Below, piece by piece: positions 15,422-23,259 of a DNA stretch of 43,702 bases. The position numbers and the translations under genes are program-made. The DNA is taken from positions 1-43,702 of the forward strand of contig CAMEJG010000014.1 in NCBI GenBank assembly GCA_945919465.1, written 5' to 3'. The stretch's first letter is position 1. Every line of letters begins with the position of its first letter. The DNA is from an uncultured Anaeroplasma sp. (GTDB lineage: Bacteria > Bacillota_I > Bacilli_A > Acholeplasmatales > Anaeroplasmataceae). Under the pieces are notes generated by a model. It had not been told where the DNA came from. It saw nothing but the letters and a program-made list of their open reading frames with translations, and made no database searches.

Positions 15422-16630
15422 ATGAAGCCACTTGCATATAGAATAAGACCTAAAGAATTTAATGATATAATTGGACAGGACCATTTAGTAGGACCCAAGG
15501 GAGTAATTACTAAGATGCTTGAACAAAATAAAATCTATTCAATGATTTTATATGGACCAGCAGGCTGTGGAAAAACCTCAATTGCGAGTATCATTTCAAG
15601 TCTTAATCCTCTTTCATCATTTGAATTTAATGCCTCATGTGATTCAAAGGCTAAGCTTAAAGAAATAGCTGATAGTGCTAAATTCTATGAAAATACCATT
15701 TGTATAATTGATGAGATTCATAGAATGAAAAAAGACATTCAGGATTTTTTATTACCATTTGTTGAAAGTGGCACTTTAACTATTATAGGCTTAACTACAG
15801 AAAATCCTTATAGAGCTACTAATCCAGCTATAAGATCTAGATGTCATATTTATAGAATGAATGAAATTACTAAAGAAGATATTATACTTTTATTAAAGAA
15901 AACAATAATTAATGAAGGATTTAATGAAATGACTCAGGATATATTAGAATATATCGCAGTTGCATCTTCTTGTGAAATAAGAACTGCTTTAAATATGCTT
16001 GAGGTTTCATCAATGCTAGATAAAGAAGATTTAAATTTAGATAATGTCAAAGCCTTAATTGGAAAAAAAGCCTTTTTAATAGATGAAAAAGGAGAAAACT
16101 TCTATGATGTAGCTAGTGCCATGATAAAATCAATAAGAGGTAGTGACCCTGATGCAGCTATCCACTATCTTGCAAGATTATTAAAAACTGAGGATTTAGA
16201 ATTCATAACAAGAAGACTATTATGCTCTACCTATGAGGATATCGGATTAGGCAACCCTAATATTGGCCCTAGAGTTTATGCAGCCTGCCAAGCAGCATTA
16301 TCATTAGGACTGCCTGAGGCACGATTACCCCTAGCCTATGCAGTAATTGACTTAGCCACAAGCCCTAAATCTAATTCTAGCTATACTGCAATAAATGAGG
16401 CTATAAGTGATTTAGAGGAATTAACTAGTATGGAAATACCACCTCACATTCTAAATAAAGAATTAAAAAGTGGTAAATATGAATATAAATATCCTCATGA
16501 TTATCCAAATGGATATGTAAAACAACAATATTTACCAGATTCCTTAAAGGATAAAACTTATTATAATCCAAAGGATACTGGTTCTTATGAAAGAGCAATA
16601 AAGGAATATATGAATAAGCTTAAAGCTTAG
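15422..16630 (+). CDS. rarA: Replication-associated recombination protein A (AAA+ ATPase)
   Basis: Clamp-loader-like AAA+ ATPase that acts at stalled replication forks (MgsA/RarA/WRNIP1 family). The N-terminal PLAYRIRPKEFNDIIGQDHLVG is the family signature. Walker A is YGPAGCGKTS near residue 45, Walker B CIIDEIHR near 100, and sensor 1 GLTTENP near 125. The C-terminal tetramerisation region includes GSDPDAAIHYLARLL and EDIGLGNP. The length, 402 aa, is close to the usual 420-445. AAGGAG precedes the ATG at a good distance. Its last 11 bases overlap the convergent SpoIIIE-like gene, with no terminator seen between them. Confidence 0.96.
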   Translation: MKPLAYRIRPKEFNDIIGQDHLVGPKGVITKMLEQNKIYSMILYGPAGCGKTSIASIISSLNPLSSFEFNASCDSKAKLKEIADSAKFYENTICIIDEIHRMKKDIQDFLLPFVESGTLTIIGLTTENPYRATNPAIRSRCHIYRMNEITKEDIILLLKKTIINEGFNEMTQDILEYIAVASSCEIRTALNMLEVSSMLDKEDLNLDNVKALIGKKAFLIDEKGENFYDVASAMIKSIRGSDPDAAIHYLARLLKTEDLEFITRRLLCSTYEDIGLGNPNIGPRVYAACQAALSLGLPEARLPLAYAVIDLATSPKSNSSYTAINEAISDLEELTSMEIPPHILNKELKSGKYEYKYPHDYPNGYVKQQYLPDSLKDKTYYNPKDTGSYERAIKEYMNKLKA

Positions 16631-18296
16631 AAATAATATTTTCAAAATCATCTGATGATATATAAGGAGCCTGTCCATGTAAAAGCTTATTATTAGCTTG
16701 ATATAGGATATCTCCTTTTTTTTGTAGTCTTGAGGCTATATCTCCTCCAAAGAATTTTAGTGATATTGATAAATCAGATTGATAAAAGGATAAAATATTA
16801 GAATTATTTAAATTTAATTTATTCAAATCCTTTTTCCCTCTTACAAATATTAATAATACAATACCTACTCTTAATCCAAATTGAATTACATAATTTAACT
16901 TTTGTATTAAAGCCTCATCAAAGGATTCAGGTCTAAAAAATAAAATATGATAAATAATAGATAAGCTTTCATATTTATTATCATGCTCTTTAATTTTCTT
17001 ATTAGCTTCTTCAATATTATCTACATTTAAATATTTAAGAGTATCCATTCTTCTTTCATATTCACTAAAAGCTTCATCTAAGGCAATAGATGCTGATTTT
17101 TCATTATTAACATAAATAATCTTTGTATTAGAAAGAAGCTGAAATTCAGAATAAAAATCATAAAAATATATATTATTTAAATCTATTCCTTTAATTAATA
17201 AAGAAGCTAAAATACTTCTTGCCATAGTTTTTAATCCACTTCCATAATCTCCAATAATTAGAAGTGTTGCCCCATTTTTAGTATCGAATTCTATTTTACT
17301 TCCATCTAGTTCTACTCCTAAAATAAGCTTATTAGATAATTCCTCTCCAATTAAAATACTTTTTAGTGTTAAAAGCTTTTTAAATTGATTAGGAAGTTCA
17401 AACTTCATTTCTAAATTATCCTTTATTACAAATGAACATTTATTGAAAAATCCACTTAATTCAATTCTAACATTATCACTTTTATGTGGTAATGATACTA
17501 TAAATCTTGATGAAGTAAATGATGTCATATATCCTTTAGGAATACAAGTTACTCTTTTATTATGAATAAATTCTACAAGTTCCTTATATTTATCACTATT
17601 AATTTCTTCTTGTAAAGAAAATGAAGTACTAGTTTCTTTATCCATTAATATAGAAACAGGCACCTTCACATTACTACTAGTATTTGCTGGAGTATGAATC
17701 CCTTTAAAATAAGAAATCGTATTATTATAAAAACTATATATAGCTTCTTTTAATCTACCTCCCTTAATTAGCTTAATAATATTTACATCAAATAAATAAG
17801 ATACTCCAATAATTAATGAAGCAATTCCTAATAGAATAATACCTATTTTACCACTTATAAATCCTATTATTTGACATAAAATAGCTATAATGATACCTCC
17901 ACCTACAGTATAGCTATTTTCATATATTGATATATAATTTTTGTATAAATTAATTGTTTTTGTAAATATAGTAGTATTACTCATTGATAAAGGATCATAT
18001 AAGCCTAAATGACAAAAAACACTCATACCTAAAAAAATAAATACTCCTCCGACAAAATAAATATGATGAATATCTATTGGCTTATTCAATATTAAATTAC
18101 AAATAGAAAAAATAATAATAAATATTAATGCTAATGAGGTGAAATCACCAAAAATAAAGCTTATAAAAAGATAAGCTTTTTTCATATAGCCAATTCTTCC
18201 CATTAATAAAAATGAAATGGAAATAATTAAAATACCCAATGCAATATGAAAATATTCTTTTTTTCCTTCTTTTTTCTTTATTTTTTCTTTTGCCAT
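16620..18296 (-). CDS. Degenerate FtsK/SpoIIIE-like protein, likely inactive ATPase
   Basis: Layout of a DNA translocase: four or five membrane helices (residues 15-170), a linker, an alpha-like region and a RecA-like core, then an early end at 558 aa where SpoIIIE/FtsK have 750 or more. Aligned without gaps, the Walker A region reads GDYGSGLKT (349-357) where the family has GTTGSGKS, so the catalytic Lys is Leu. The Walker B region reads LSIIYHIL (445-452) with no Asp or Glu. The segment that should be ATQRPS reads FVRGKK. Yet family landmarks remain: YERRMDTLKYLNVDNIEEAN (413-432) and KKGDILY...SSDDFENII at the C-terminus. The DNA-reading gamma domain is absent. It follows RNase J, as spoIIIE does near rnjB in B. 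subtilis. Probably a structural paralogue; a working FtsK should exist elsewhere. Confidence 0.75.
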   Translation of the reverse strand: MAKEKIKKKEGKKEYFHIALGILIISISFLLMGRIGYMKKAYLFISFIFGDFTSLALIFIIIFSICNLILNKPIDIHHIYFVGGVFIFLGMSVFCHLGLYDPLSMSNTTIFTKTINLYKNYISIYENSYTVGGGIIIAILCQIIGFISGKIGIILLGIASLIIGVSYLFDVNIIKLIKGGRLKEAIYSFYNNTISYFKGIHTPANTSSNVKVPVSILMDKETSTSFSLQEEINSDKYKELVEFIHNKRVTCIPKGYMTSFTSSRFIVSLPHKSDNVRIELSGFFNKCSFVIKDNLEMKFELPNQFKKLLTLKSILIGEELSNKLILGVELDGSKIEFDTKNGATLLIIGDYGSGLKTMARSILASLLIKGIDLNNIYFYDFYSEFQLLSNTKIIYVNNEKSASIALDEAFSEYERRMDTLKYLNVDNIEEANKKIKEHDNKYESLSIIYHILFFRPESFDEALIQKLNYVIQFGLRVGIVLLIFVRGKKDLNKLNLNNSNILSFYQSDLSISLKFFGGDIASRLQKKGDILYQANNKLLHGQAPYISSDDFENIISKL

Positions 18297-18389
18297 TAAA
18301 TATCACCTGTTTTTATATACTATCAAATTATTATTGAAAAAAATGTAATAATATAAATAAAAAAATATGATTTTATTACATGAATCATA

Positions 18390-18440
18390 AAAGAAAAAAA
18401 ATAGAAACTAGCCATATTAATTCTTTATGACTAGTTTCTA
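18390..18440 (-). terminator. Intrinsic terminator after RNase J
   Basis: TAGAAACTAG (18402-18411) pairs perfectly with CTAGTTTCTA (18431-18440); on the minus strand it is followed by a run of eight T. The rest of the 181-base gap to the SpoIIIE-like gene is AT-rich with no gene, so that gene needs its own promoter or read-through. Confidence 0.85.
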
Positions 18441-18477
18441 TATTCTCTAATATTATTTCTAATATGATAATAATAAA

Positions 18478-20172
18478 TTATTTTCTTATATTTTCTAAAT
18501 CTGTTGAAATTAAAACAGGAATAATTATAGGACTCTTTCTAGATTCTTTATAAATGTAATGAGATATTTCATTCTTTAGACTAGTTTTATATTCGCTCCA
18601 ATTAATAAATTTAGATGTTAAATAATTTTGACTTACTAAATAAAATATTTCTTTTATCTTATTTTCAATATTAATATCATCATCTCTTGTGAAGATAAAA
18701 CCCTTTGATATTATTTCAGGACCTAAAATAACTGTTTTAGTTCTAGGATTAATATTTGCAGCAATAAGAATAACTCCATCTTCAGCTAAAAGCTCACGAT
18801 CTCTCATTACTACATCTCCAACATCCTTAAATGCCTTACCATCAATTAATACCTCTGCACAAGGTACAGCCTCACTAATGCCAACATATTTACCATTTTC
18901 AAAGCCTAAAACATCTCCATTATCAAGTAATAAAACTTGTTCATCCTTATAGCCAATACAATTAGCTACAATTCTTAATGCATATTGATGACGATATTCA
19001 CCAATAACAGGAATTATATATTTAGGCTTTAATATATTGATCATTTGCTTTATTTCTTCTCTATTAGCATTAATTTGTGGTAATAAAGTTGAATTAAATA
19101 CTTTAACCTTACTTGTTACATGATAAATAATATCTAATGTACGAGATGCCATTTTTTCAGTACCTAAATAAGGTTGAGTTAATACTACAACAGTATCAGT
19201 CTTTTCTAAATGAATTAATCTATCAATACCCTTAGACATTCTTTGTAGCATAAAATAAGGTTCATGACGTTCTCCAGTTACTAATACTATTAAATCCTTA
19301 TCATTATTTAAATTCTTTTCATCAATATATCTTAAATTAGCAAAATTTTCCTCAGGTATTTTTAAATATCCTAATTCTATTGCTTGATTTACAATCTTTT
19401 GAGTTTTTCTACCAATAATAGCTATTTTTTTATGATGTTCAATAGCAATATTAACTATTTGTTGAATTCTTAAGATATCAGAAGAGAATAACGAGAAAAT
19501 AATTCTATTTTCACTTTGAGATATTAAATTAGTAATTCTTAATTTAAATTCTAAAATAGTACCTCTACTTTGTTCATTATTAGCCCCTAAAGATTCAGTT
19601 AGTAAGGCAAGTACTCCTTCTTTAGCAAAAACTGCAAGAGATCTAAACATATGAGCATAATTAATTCTTGAATTTTGATCAAAATTATAATTACTTGTAT
19701 AAATTATATAACCATCATTAGTTTTTATAGCTATACCATAGCTTTCAGGAATATTATGAGAAACCTCAAAGAATCTAATTGTAACATCTCCAAAATGTAA
19801 TGCAGATTTAGGAGATACAACATTAAGTTGATTCTTAGAATAATTCACCTCATCTTCTTTAAGCTTTTGTTCAAGTACTGCAAGAGTAAATGAAGAACCA
19901 TAAATATTAATATCATTCTTTTCTTTAATTAAATGGCCAATTCCACCAATATGATCATCATGGGCATGACTCAAAAATACTCCGACAATTCGCTCTTTAT
20001 TTTCTACTAAATAAGATAAATCATTAACAATTATATCAACACCATATAATTCAGATGTAGGATACTTTAGTCCACAATCTAAGATAAATATTTGATTATC
20101 GATATCTACAACATAAAGGTTTTTTCCATCCTCTTGTACGCCACCTAAAGCAAAAAAATTTATTTTACTCAT
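18478..20172 (-). CDS. rnj: Ribonuclease J
   Basis: Metallo-beta-lactamase/beta-CASP nuclease with 5'-3' exo- and endoribonuclease activity in mRNA decay and rRNA maturation. The zinc motif SHAHDDHIGGIGHL lies near residue 70. FFEVSHNIPESYGIAI near residue 150 and the KMASRTLDIIYHVTSKV segment of the beta-CASP part are typical. A C-terminal domain follows. The length, 564 aa, fits RNase J1/J2 (about 555). It has a dedicated promoter and a 70-base leader, and ends at a strong terminator. A spoVFA-like gene upstream and a SpoIIIE-like gene downstream mirror the rnjB locus of B. subtilis, so rnjB is the likely orthologue. I cannot separate J1 from J2 by sequence alone. Confidence 0.95.
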   Translation of the reverse strand: MSKINFFALGGVQEDGKNLYVVDIDNQIFILDCGLKYPTSELYGVDIIVNDLSYLVENKERIVGVFLSHAHDDHIGGIGHLIKEKNDINIYGSSFTLAVLEQKLKEDEVNYSKNQLNVVSPKSALHFGDVTIRFFEVSHNIPESYGIAIKTNDGYIIYTSNYNFDQNSRINYAHMFRSLAVFAKEGVLALLTESLGANNEQSRGTILEFKLRITNLISQSENRIIFSLFSSDILRIQQIVNIAIEHHKKIAIIGRKTQKIVNQAIELGYLKIPEENFANLRYIDEKNLNNDKDLIVLVTGERHEPYFMLQRMSKGIDRLIHLEKTDTVVVLTQPYLGTEKMASRTLDIIYHVTSKVKVFNSTLLPQINANREEIKQMINILKPKYIIPVIGEYRHQYALRIVANCIGYKDEQVLLLDNGDVLGFENGKYVGISEAVPCAEVLIDGKAFKDVGDVVMRDRELLAEDGVILIAANINPRTKTVILGPEIISKGFIFTRDDDINIENKIKEIFYLVSQNYLTSKFINWSEYKTSLKNEISHYIYKESRKSPIIIPVLISTDLENIRK

Positions 20173-20244
20173 AAATAAATATCACCCTAATTATGGGCAG
20201 CCTCCTTCTCTAATTATAACTGAATCGAGCTTCAATTTATGTTA

Positions 20245-20273
20245 ATTATACAATATTTTATCTTTATAAACAA
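20245..20273 (-). promoter_or_regulatory. Promoter of the RNase J gene
   Basis: On the minus strand TTGTTT (20268-20273), 17 bases, TATAAT (20245-20250). The transcript would have a leader of about 70 bases before the start codon; the leader contains a second GGAGG (in GAAGGAGGCTGCCC) well upstream of the working GGGTGAT site. Confidence 0.75.
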
Positions 20274-20298
20274 GATATAATAAAAATTTATTTTTTAT

Positions 20299-21015
20299 TT
20301 AAATTCTTGTTAAAATAAGCTTCATTGCCTCATATGGATAAAAAATAGCTGGAATATTTGATAAAATTTCATATTTATTACTCTTATCAAGCTTTAATAT
20401 ATCAAATCCATAAGGGGATGATGAAACATCTAATATATATTTGTTATTAATTAATTGATAATCCCAATCTAAATTTTTAGGAATTGTATTAATTAATAAA
20501 TTACTTTCATAAATATTATCAATATATTTATACCCTAATAGCTCAATAAATTTTATTTCAATAGGATTTATAGTATATATATTAAATTTAATTTTATTTA
20601 ATGACAAAATTAATGCTAAATAAAATGAAATATTTCCAAAACCAATTATAGTAATTGGTTTATCTAATTTTTTATTATCTAATAAATATGAAAAAATGCC
20701 TAAGGCAGTCAATCTTGCATTATCCATAACAAATGAGGGATCACTAAATAATTCTATAAGCTTTATCGAATTATCTTTACAAATTTCTTTTAATCTATTA
20801 TTACTTTTTCCAGTTATTATTTTCTTTATACTATTATTTCTTATTATATCTTCTAAATTTAAATTAATTAATATATTACCATCATTATCTATACCCTTAA
20901 TAGGTAATATTAAGGTATCAATATCATAAAAATCAATTAGCTTATCAGAATAAATAGCATCTACTACCTTTGATAATTCTTTATATCTATTATCACTTTT
21001 AATAATTCCTATCAT
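20299..21015 (-). CDS. Dipicolinate synthase subunit A-like protein (SpoVFA/DpaA)
   Basis: From memory of B. subtilis SpoVFA, the whole chain aligns in order: IDTLILPIKGIDNDGN, KLIELFSDPSFVMDNARLTA, the Rossmann segment ITIIGFGNISFYLALIL, LLINTIPKNLDWDY, ILDVSSSPYGFDI, and a C-terminal PAIFYPYEAMKLIL. DpaA with DpaB makes dipicolinic acid for spore cores. Here the protein is 238 aa against about 297. The dinucleotide motif GxGxxG is GFGNIS, losing its third Gly, and no dpaB, asd, dapG or dapA follows. In B. subtilis those genes lie between spoVFA and rnjB; here RNase J comes straight after. It may be a relic, a partner of a distant dpaB, or a re-purposed NAD(P)-binding protein. GGTGATT precedes the ATG. 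Confidence 0.68.
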   Translation of the reverse strand: MIGIIKSDNRYKELSKVVDAIYSDKLIDFYDIDTLILPIKGIDNDGNILINLNLEDIIRNNSIKKIITGKSNNRLKEICKDNSIKLIELFSDPSFVMDNARLTALGIFSYLLDNKKLDKPITIIGFGNISFYLALILSLNKIKFNIYTINPIEIKFIELLGYKYIDNIYESNLLINTIPKNLDWDYQLINNKYILDVSSSPYGFDILKLDKSNKYEILSNIPAIFYPYEAMKLILTRI

Positions 21016-21043
21016 CTAATCACCATTTTATGATATTCATAAA

Positions 21044-21066
21044 AAAAGAAAAGGTGCTACTAGCAC
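21044..21066 (-). terminator. Intrinsic terminator of the CBM20-type gene
   Basis: GGTGCT pairs with AGCACC around an ACT/AGT loop (21052-21066), followed on the minus strand by a T-rich tract. It is compact and well formed, and sits just after the stop codon, fitting a strongly expressed single gene. Confidence 0.85.
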
Positions 21067-21073
21067 CAAATCA

Positions 21074-21400
21074 TTAATTAAAATTACAAACGCCTACTTC
21101 AACTACTAAGCCCTTTTCAACAATGAAAGAGTGGTTAGGTAAATCCTCATGCCATAAACCCTTTTCAACTGAATCCCAAGACTTATCAGCTAAAACCTTA
21201 AATTCAACAGTAGCGTCTACTGGTAACATTTTAGAAGCAGTGAATTTGCCACAAGCCTCACAATAAGTAAGCTCTAATGCATCCTTAACTTCCCAATCAC
21301 CAAGTCCCTTTACAGAACCACATACATAAACATGTTCAACACCAGCTGGTACTGAAACCTTAAATTCTACTTTACAAGTTTTTGCCTTTGCGCATGCCAT
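21074..21400 (-). CDS. Free-standing CBM20-type starch-binding domain protein
   Basis: A 108-aa protein that is nearly all one carbohydrate-binding module of family 20. It has VEFKVSVPAGVEHVYVCGSV, then KGLGDWEVKDALELTY (family pattern: G-x-x-x-LGxW), CGKFTASKMLPVDATVEFKVL, and a final strand. There is no signal peptide and no attached enzyme, so it should act in the cytoplasm, perhaps on glycogen or maltodextrins or as an adaptor. Six cysteines (3, 9, 27, 47, 50, 105) are unusual for this module and could bind a metal or form a redox switch; this is inference. GGAGGG at a good distance, a clear promoter, a clean terminator and G+C-richer codons suggest high expression. An operator-like palindrome lies upstream. 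Confidence 0.8.
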   Translation of the reverse strand: MACAKAKTCKVEFKVSVPAGVEHVYVCGSVKGLGDWEVKDALELTYCEACGKFTASKMLPVDATVEFKVLADKSWDSVEKGLWHEDLPNHSFIVEKGLVVEVGVCNFN

Positions 21401-21434
21401 ATTAAATCCCTCCTAAAAAAATATGTACGCTTAT

Positions 21435-21462
21435 ATAATATATCAATTAAAACAAAAAACAA
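21435..21462 (-). promoter_or_regulatory. Promoter of the CBM20-type gene
   Basis: On the minus strand TTGTTT (21457-21462), a 16-base spacer, and TATTAT (21435-21440), about 35 bases upstream of the start codon, followed by the AGGAGGG ribosome binding site. Confidence 0.55.
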
Positions 21463-21466
21463 ATAT

Positions 21467-21478
21467 AAAAACGTTTTA
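21467..21478. promoter_or_regulatory. Operator-like palindrome, possible LacI-family site
   Basis: AAAACGTTTT (21468-21477) is a perfect palindrome centred on CG, just upstream of the -35 box. LacI-family regulators of starch and maltose genes (MalR, CcpA type) bind CG-centred palindromes of this sort. In such AT-rich DNA an isolated CG in a palindrome is notable, but the call is inference. Confidence 0.35.
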
Positions 21479-21701
21479 CAATAAAAATATTTATAAAAAA
21501 TTTTATTTTTTTATCAAAATACAAAAAAATACGACAATATATATATAAAATTTTATTAATTAATATTTTTTTCGAATAAAATAACAATTATAAAACATTA
21601 CATTTTACTTCTAAAAAAATAAATATTGCATATTAATTAAATATTTATTCTATTTTTTCATTAATTAATATTTTAGATTTATACTATTTCAACATATTTT
21701 T
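21479..21701. other. Very AT-rich gap, no gene seen
   Basis: A stretch built almost only of A and T between the CBM20-type gene and a dead gene. No reading frame, tRNA or stable hairpin could be supported. It marks the left edge of the accessory island. Confidence 0.5.
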
Positions 21702-22069
21702 TTAAAATGAAAGATCATTAATTTCAAAATCAATATCTTCTTCATAATCTAAATCACAATTTTCTATTGCAAGATATAAAGTTTCAAGCTCTTGAATTAA
21801 TTCTTCTTTTTCTTTTTGTATTTCTCTAAGTTTTTTCGTTTTCTAGCTTCTTTCGGTCTATCAATATTTTCTTTTTTTAATTATAACTTCTTTTATTCCT
21901 AATAACGCTAACTCTCTATAAGCACAACTATTATTTACATTGTATCTTTTCTTATATATATATTTCTTAATTCTATTAATGATAATTTTTTGTCATTAAA
22001 GTATATTTTTTCACCCTTTAATCTTTCTTTTCTAGCATTAGTCATTTTTTCATCAATATAATTTAACAT
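21702..22069 (-). pseudogene. Frameshifted small gene, unknown function
   Basis: On the minus strand an ATG at 22069 opens MLNYIDEKMTNARKERLKG, then KIYFNDKKLSLIELRN. Stepping between frames recovers YNVNNSCAYRELALLGI, ENIDRPKEARKRK and, after another shift, a coiled acidic tail (REIQKEKEELIQELETLY, then AIENCDLDYEEDIDFEINDL) ending in TAA at 21702. At least three frameshifts are needed to rebuild about 120 residues, so it is dead. I do not recognise the family. The YRELALLGI phrase after a basic N-terminus has the style of a small DNA-binding or mobilisation protein. It lies back to back with the TIR-GNAT operon and may have belonged to it. Confidence 0.6.
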
Positions 22070-22112
22070 ATAAAAATTTAATATAAAATATGTTAAATAT
22101 TTTTTTGTATCA

Positions 22113-22141
22113 TTGACTAATAATTATATGTAATTTATAAT
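22113..22141 (+). promoter_or_regulatory. Near-consensus promoter of the TIR-GNAT operon
   Basis: TTGACT (22113-22118), exactly 17 bases, TATAAT (22136-22141). It is 35 bases before the start codon. It is the closest to consensus of the promoters seen in this window. Confidence 0.8.
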
Positions 22142-22175
22142 TTTATTAAACAACTACGATTTATAGGAGGTTCAT

Positions 22176-23258
22176 ATGAATAATAAATATGTTTTTATTT
22201 CTTATTCAAGAGAAAACACAGAAGAAGTAAAAAAAATAGCCAATGAACTAATAGATAAAGGACAAGCTGTTTGGATTGACTATAAAGATATACCTGCTGG
22301 AAAAACTTGGGCTGAAGAAATAGTAAAAGGAATTTCTGATTCTACATGTGTTATTCTAATGCTATCAGAAAATTCAAATAATTCTCAAATGGTATTGAAT
22401 GAAGTAAATTCAGCTACTAATCACAACAAAAAAATAATACCATTAATGATTCATGATCCAATAAAATTATCAAGTGCCATGGAATTTTATGTATCTAGAA
22501 TTAATTGGTTTTGTTATAAGGATAGTAATAGCTTAGATAAACTTTTAGAATCTATAAAATTAATTCAGGATGAAAACAAAAATACTACCTATAAATATCC
22601 AGGACCAATTGTACTTCATGATGAGGAAATAAAACAAATAGGCTATGATACTAGAAGAAAAGTTATAGAAACTATAGAAATAGATTATTTAACATTAGGC
22701 CCTGGTTTATTAGAATATGAGATTAACAGTGAATACTTGATTGATTCTCAAATTGAAGGAGATCCTAATGACTGGCTTGAATATTGTACAAATTATCCTG
22801 AAACCGCTTCATTTTTAATAGTTAATGATAGAATTGTAGGATATTTTCAAGTAGAGCTAATTAATGAAAATAATTATACTTCAATACTTAATGGAGAAAA
22901 GATGATAACAGGAGACATGGAAGAACCATATCTATTTGGAGGAGAATTCTTCTCTTATATTGCAATAATGCCTATTATTCCTCAATATGAAAATCAAAAT
23001 AATTATTTGCTACTAATAGATGCATTATTTAAAAAATTTATTTATTTTTATAAAGAATTCAATGTTGAAATAAAGGAAATAGGAATTTCAGTATATTCAC
23101 ACCAACTAGAAAAAATTTTAAAAATTTTAGGTTTCGAATTTGTTGGTAAAAATCCAGCAAAAGGAAATATTTATAAATTAACGAAGGATAATATTTTATC
23201 TAATAAAATATACCAAAATAAATACCCAACATTCTATAATATTATAAAAGGTGAATAG
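22176..23258 (+). CDS. TIR-GNAT fusion protein
   Basis: Residues 1-135 are a bacterial TIR domain. They show YVFISYSRENTEEVKKIA (5-22), VWIDYKDIPAGKTWAEEI (32-49), SDSTCVILMLSENSNNS (54-70) and LNEVNSATNHNKKIIPLMI (74-92). Glu76 sits at the position of the catalytic glutamate of NAD+-cleaving TIR domains. After a short linker, residues 150-345 look like a GNAT acetyltransferase fold: ASFLIVNDRIVGYFQVELIN, a strand FSYIAIMPIIPQYENQ leading into a long helix, then GISVYSHQLEKILKILGFEF. The acetyl-CoA loop is not canonical. There is no signal peptide. GGAGG and a near-consensus promoter precede it, and a tandem-GNAT gene follows one base after its stop. Defence, signalling or host modulation are all possible. 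Confidence 0.82.
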   Translation: MNNKYVFISYSRENTEEVKKIANELIDKGQAVWIDYKDIPAGKTWAEEIVKGISDSTCVILMLSENSNNSQMVLNEVNSATNHNKKIIPLMIHDPIKLSSAMEFYVSRINWFCYKDSNSLDKLLESIKLIQDENKNTTYKYPGPIVLHDEEIKQIGYDTRRKVIETIEIDYLTLGPGLLEYEINSEYLIDSQIEGDPNDWLEYCTNYPETASFLIVNDRIVGYFQVELINENNYTSILNGEKMITGDMEEPYLFGGEFFSYIAIMPIIPQYENQNNYLLLIDALFKKFIYFYKEFNVEIKEIGISVYSHQLEKILKILGFEFVGKNPAKGNIYKLTKDNILSNKIYQNKYPTFYNIIKGE

Positions 23259-23259
23259 T

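Noticed and set aside
16620-16630. 11-base convergent overlap of rarA and the SpoIIIE-like gene
   Set aside because: Short overlaps of stop codons are common in compact genomes; not worth separate attention.
18689-18952. Plus-strand frame opposite RNase J
   Set aside because: Antisense shadow, Ser/Thr-rich translation with no start signal.
23251-23259. GTG start three codons upstream for the tandem-GNAT gene
   Set aside because: It overlaps the stop of the TIR-GNAT gene and lies on the ribosome binding site; the ATG at 23260 is better placed.
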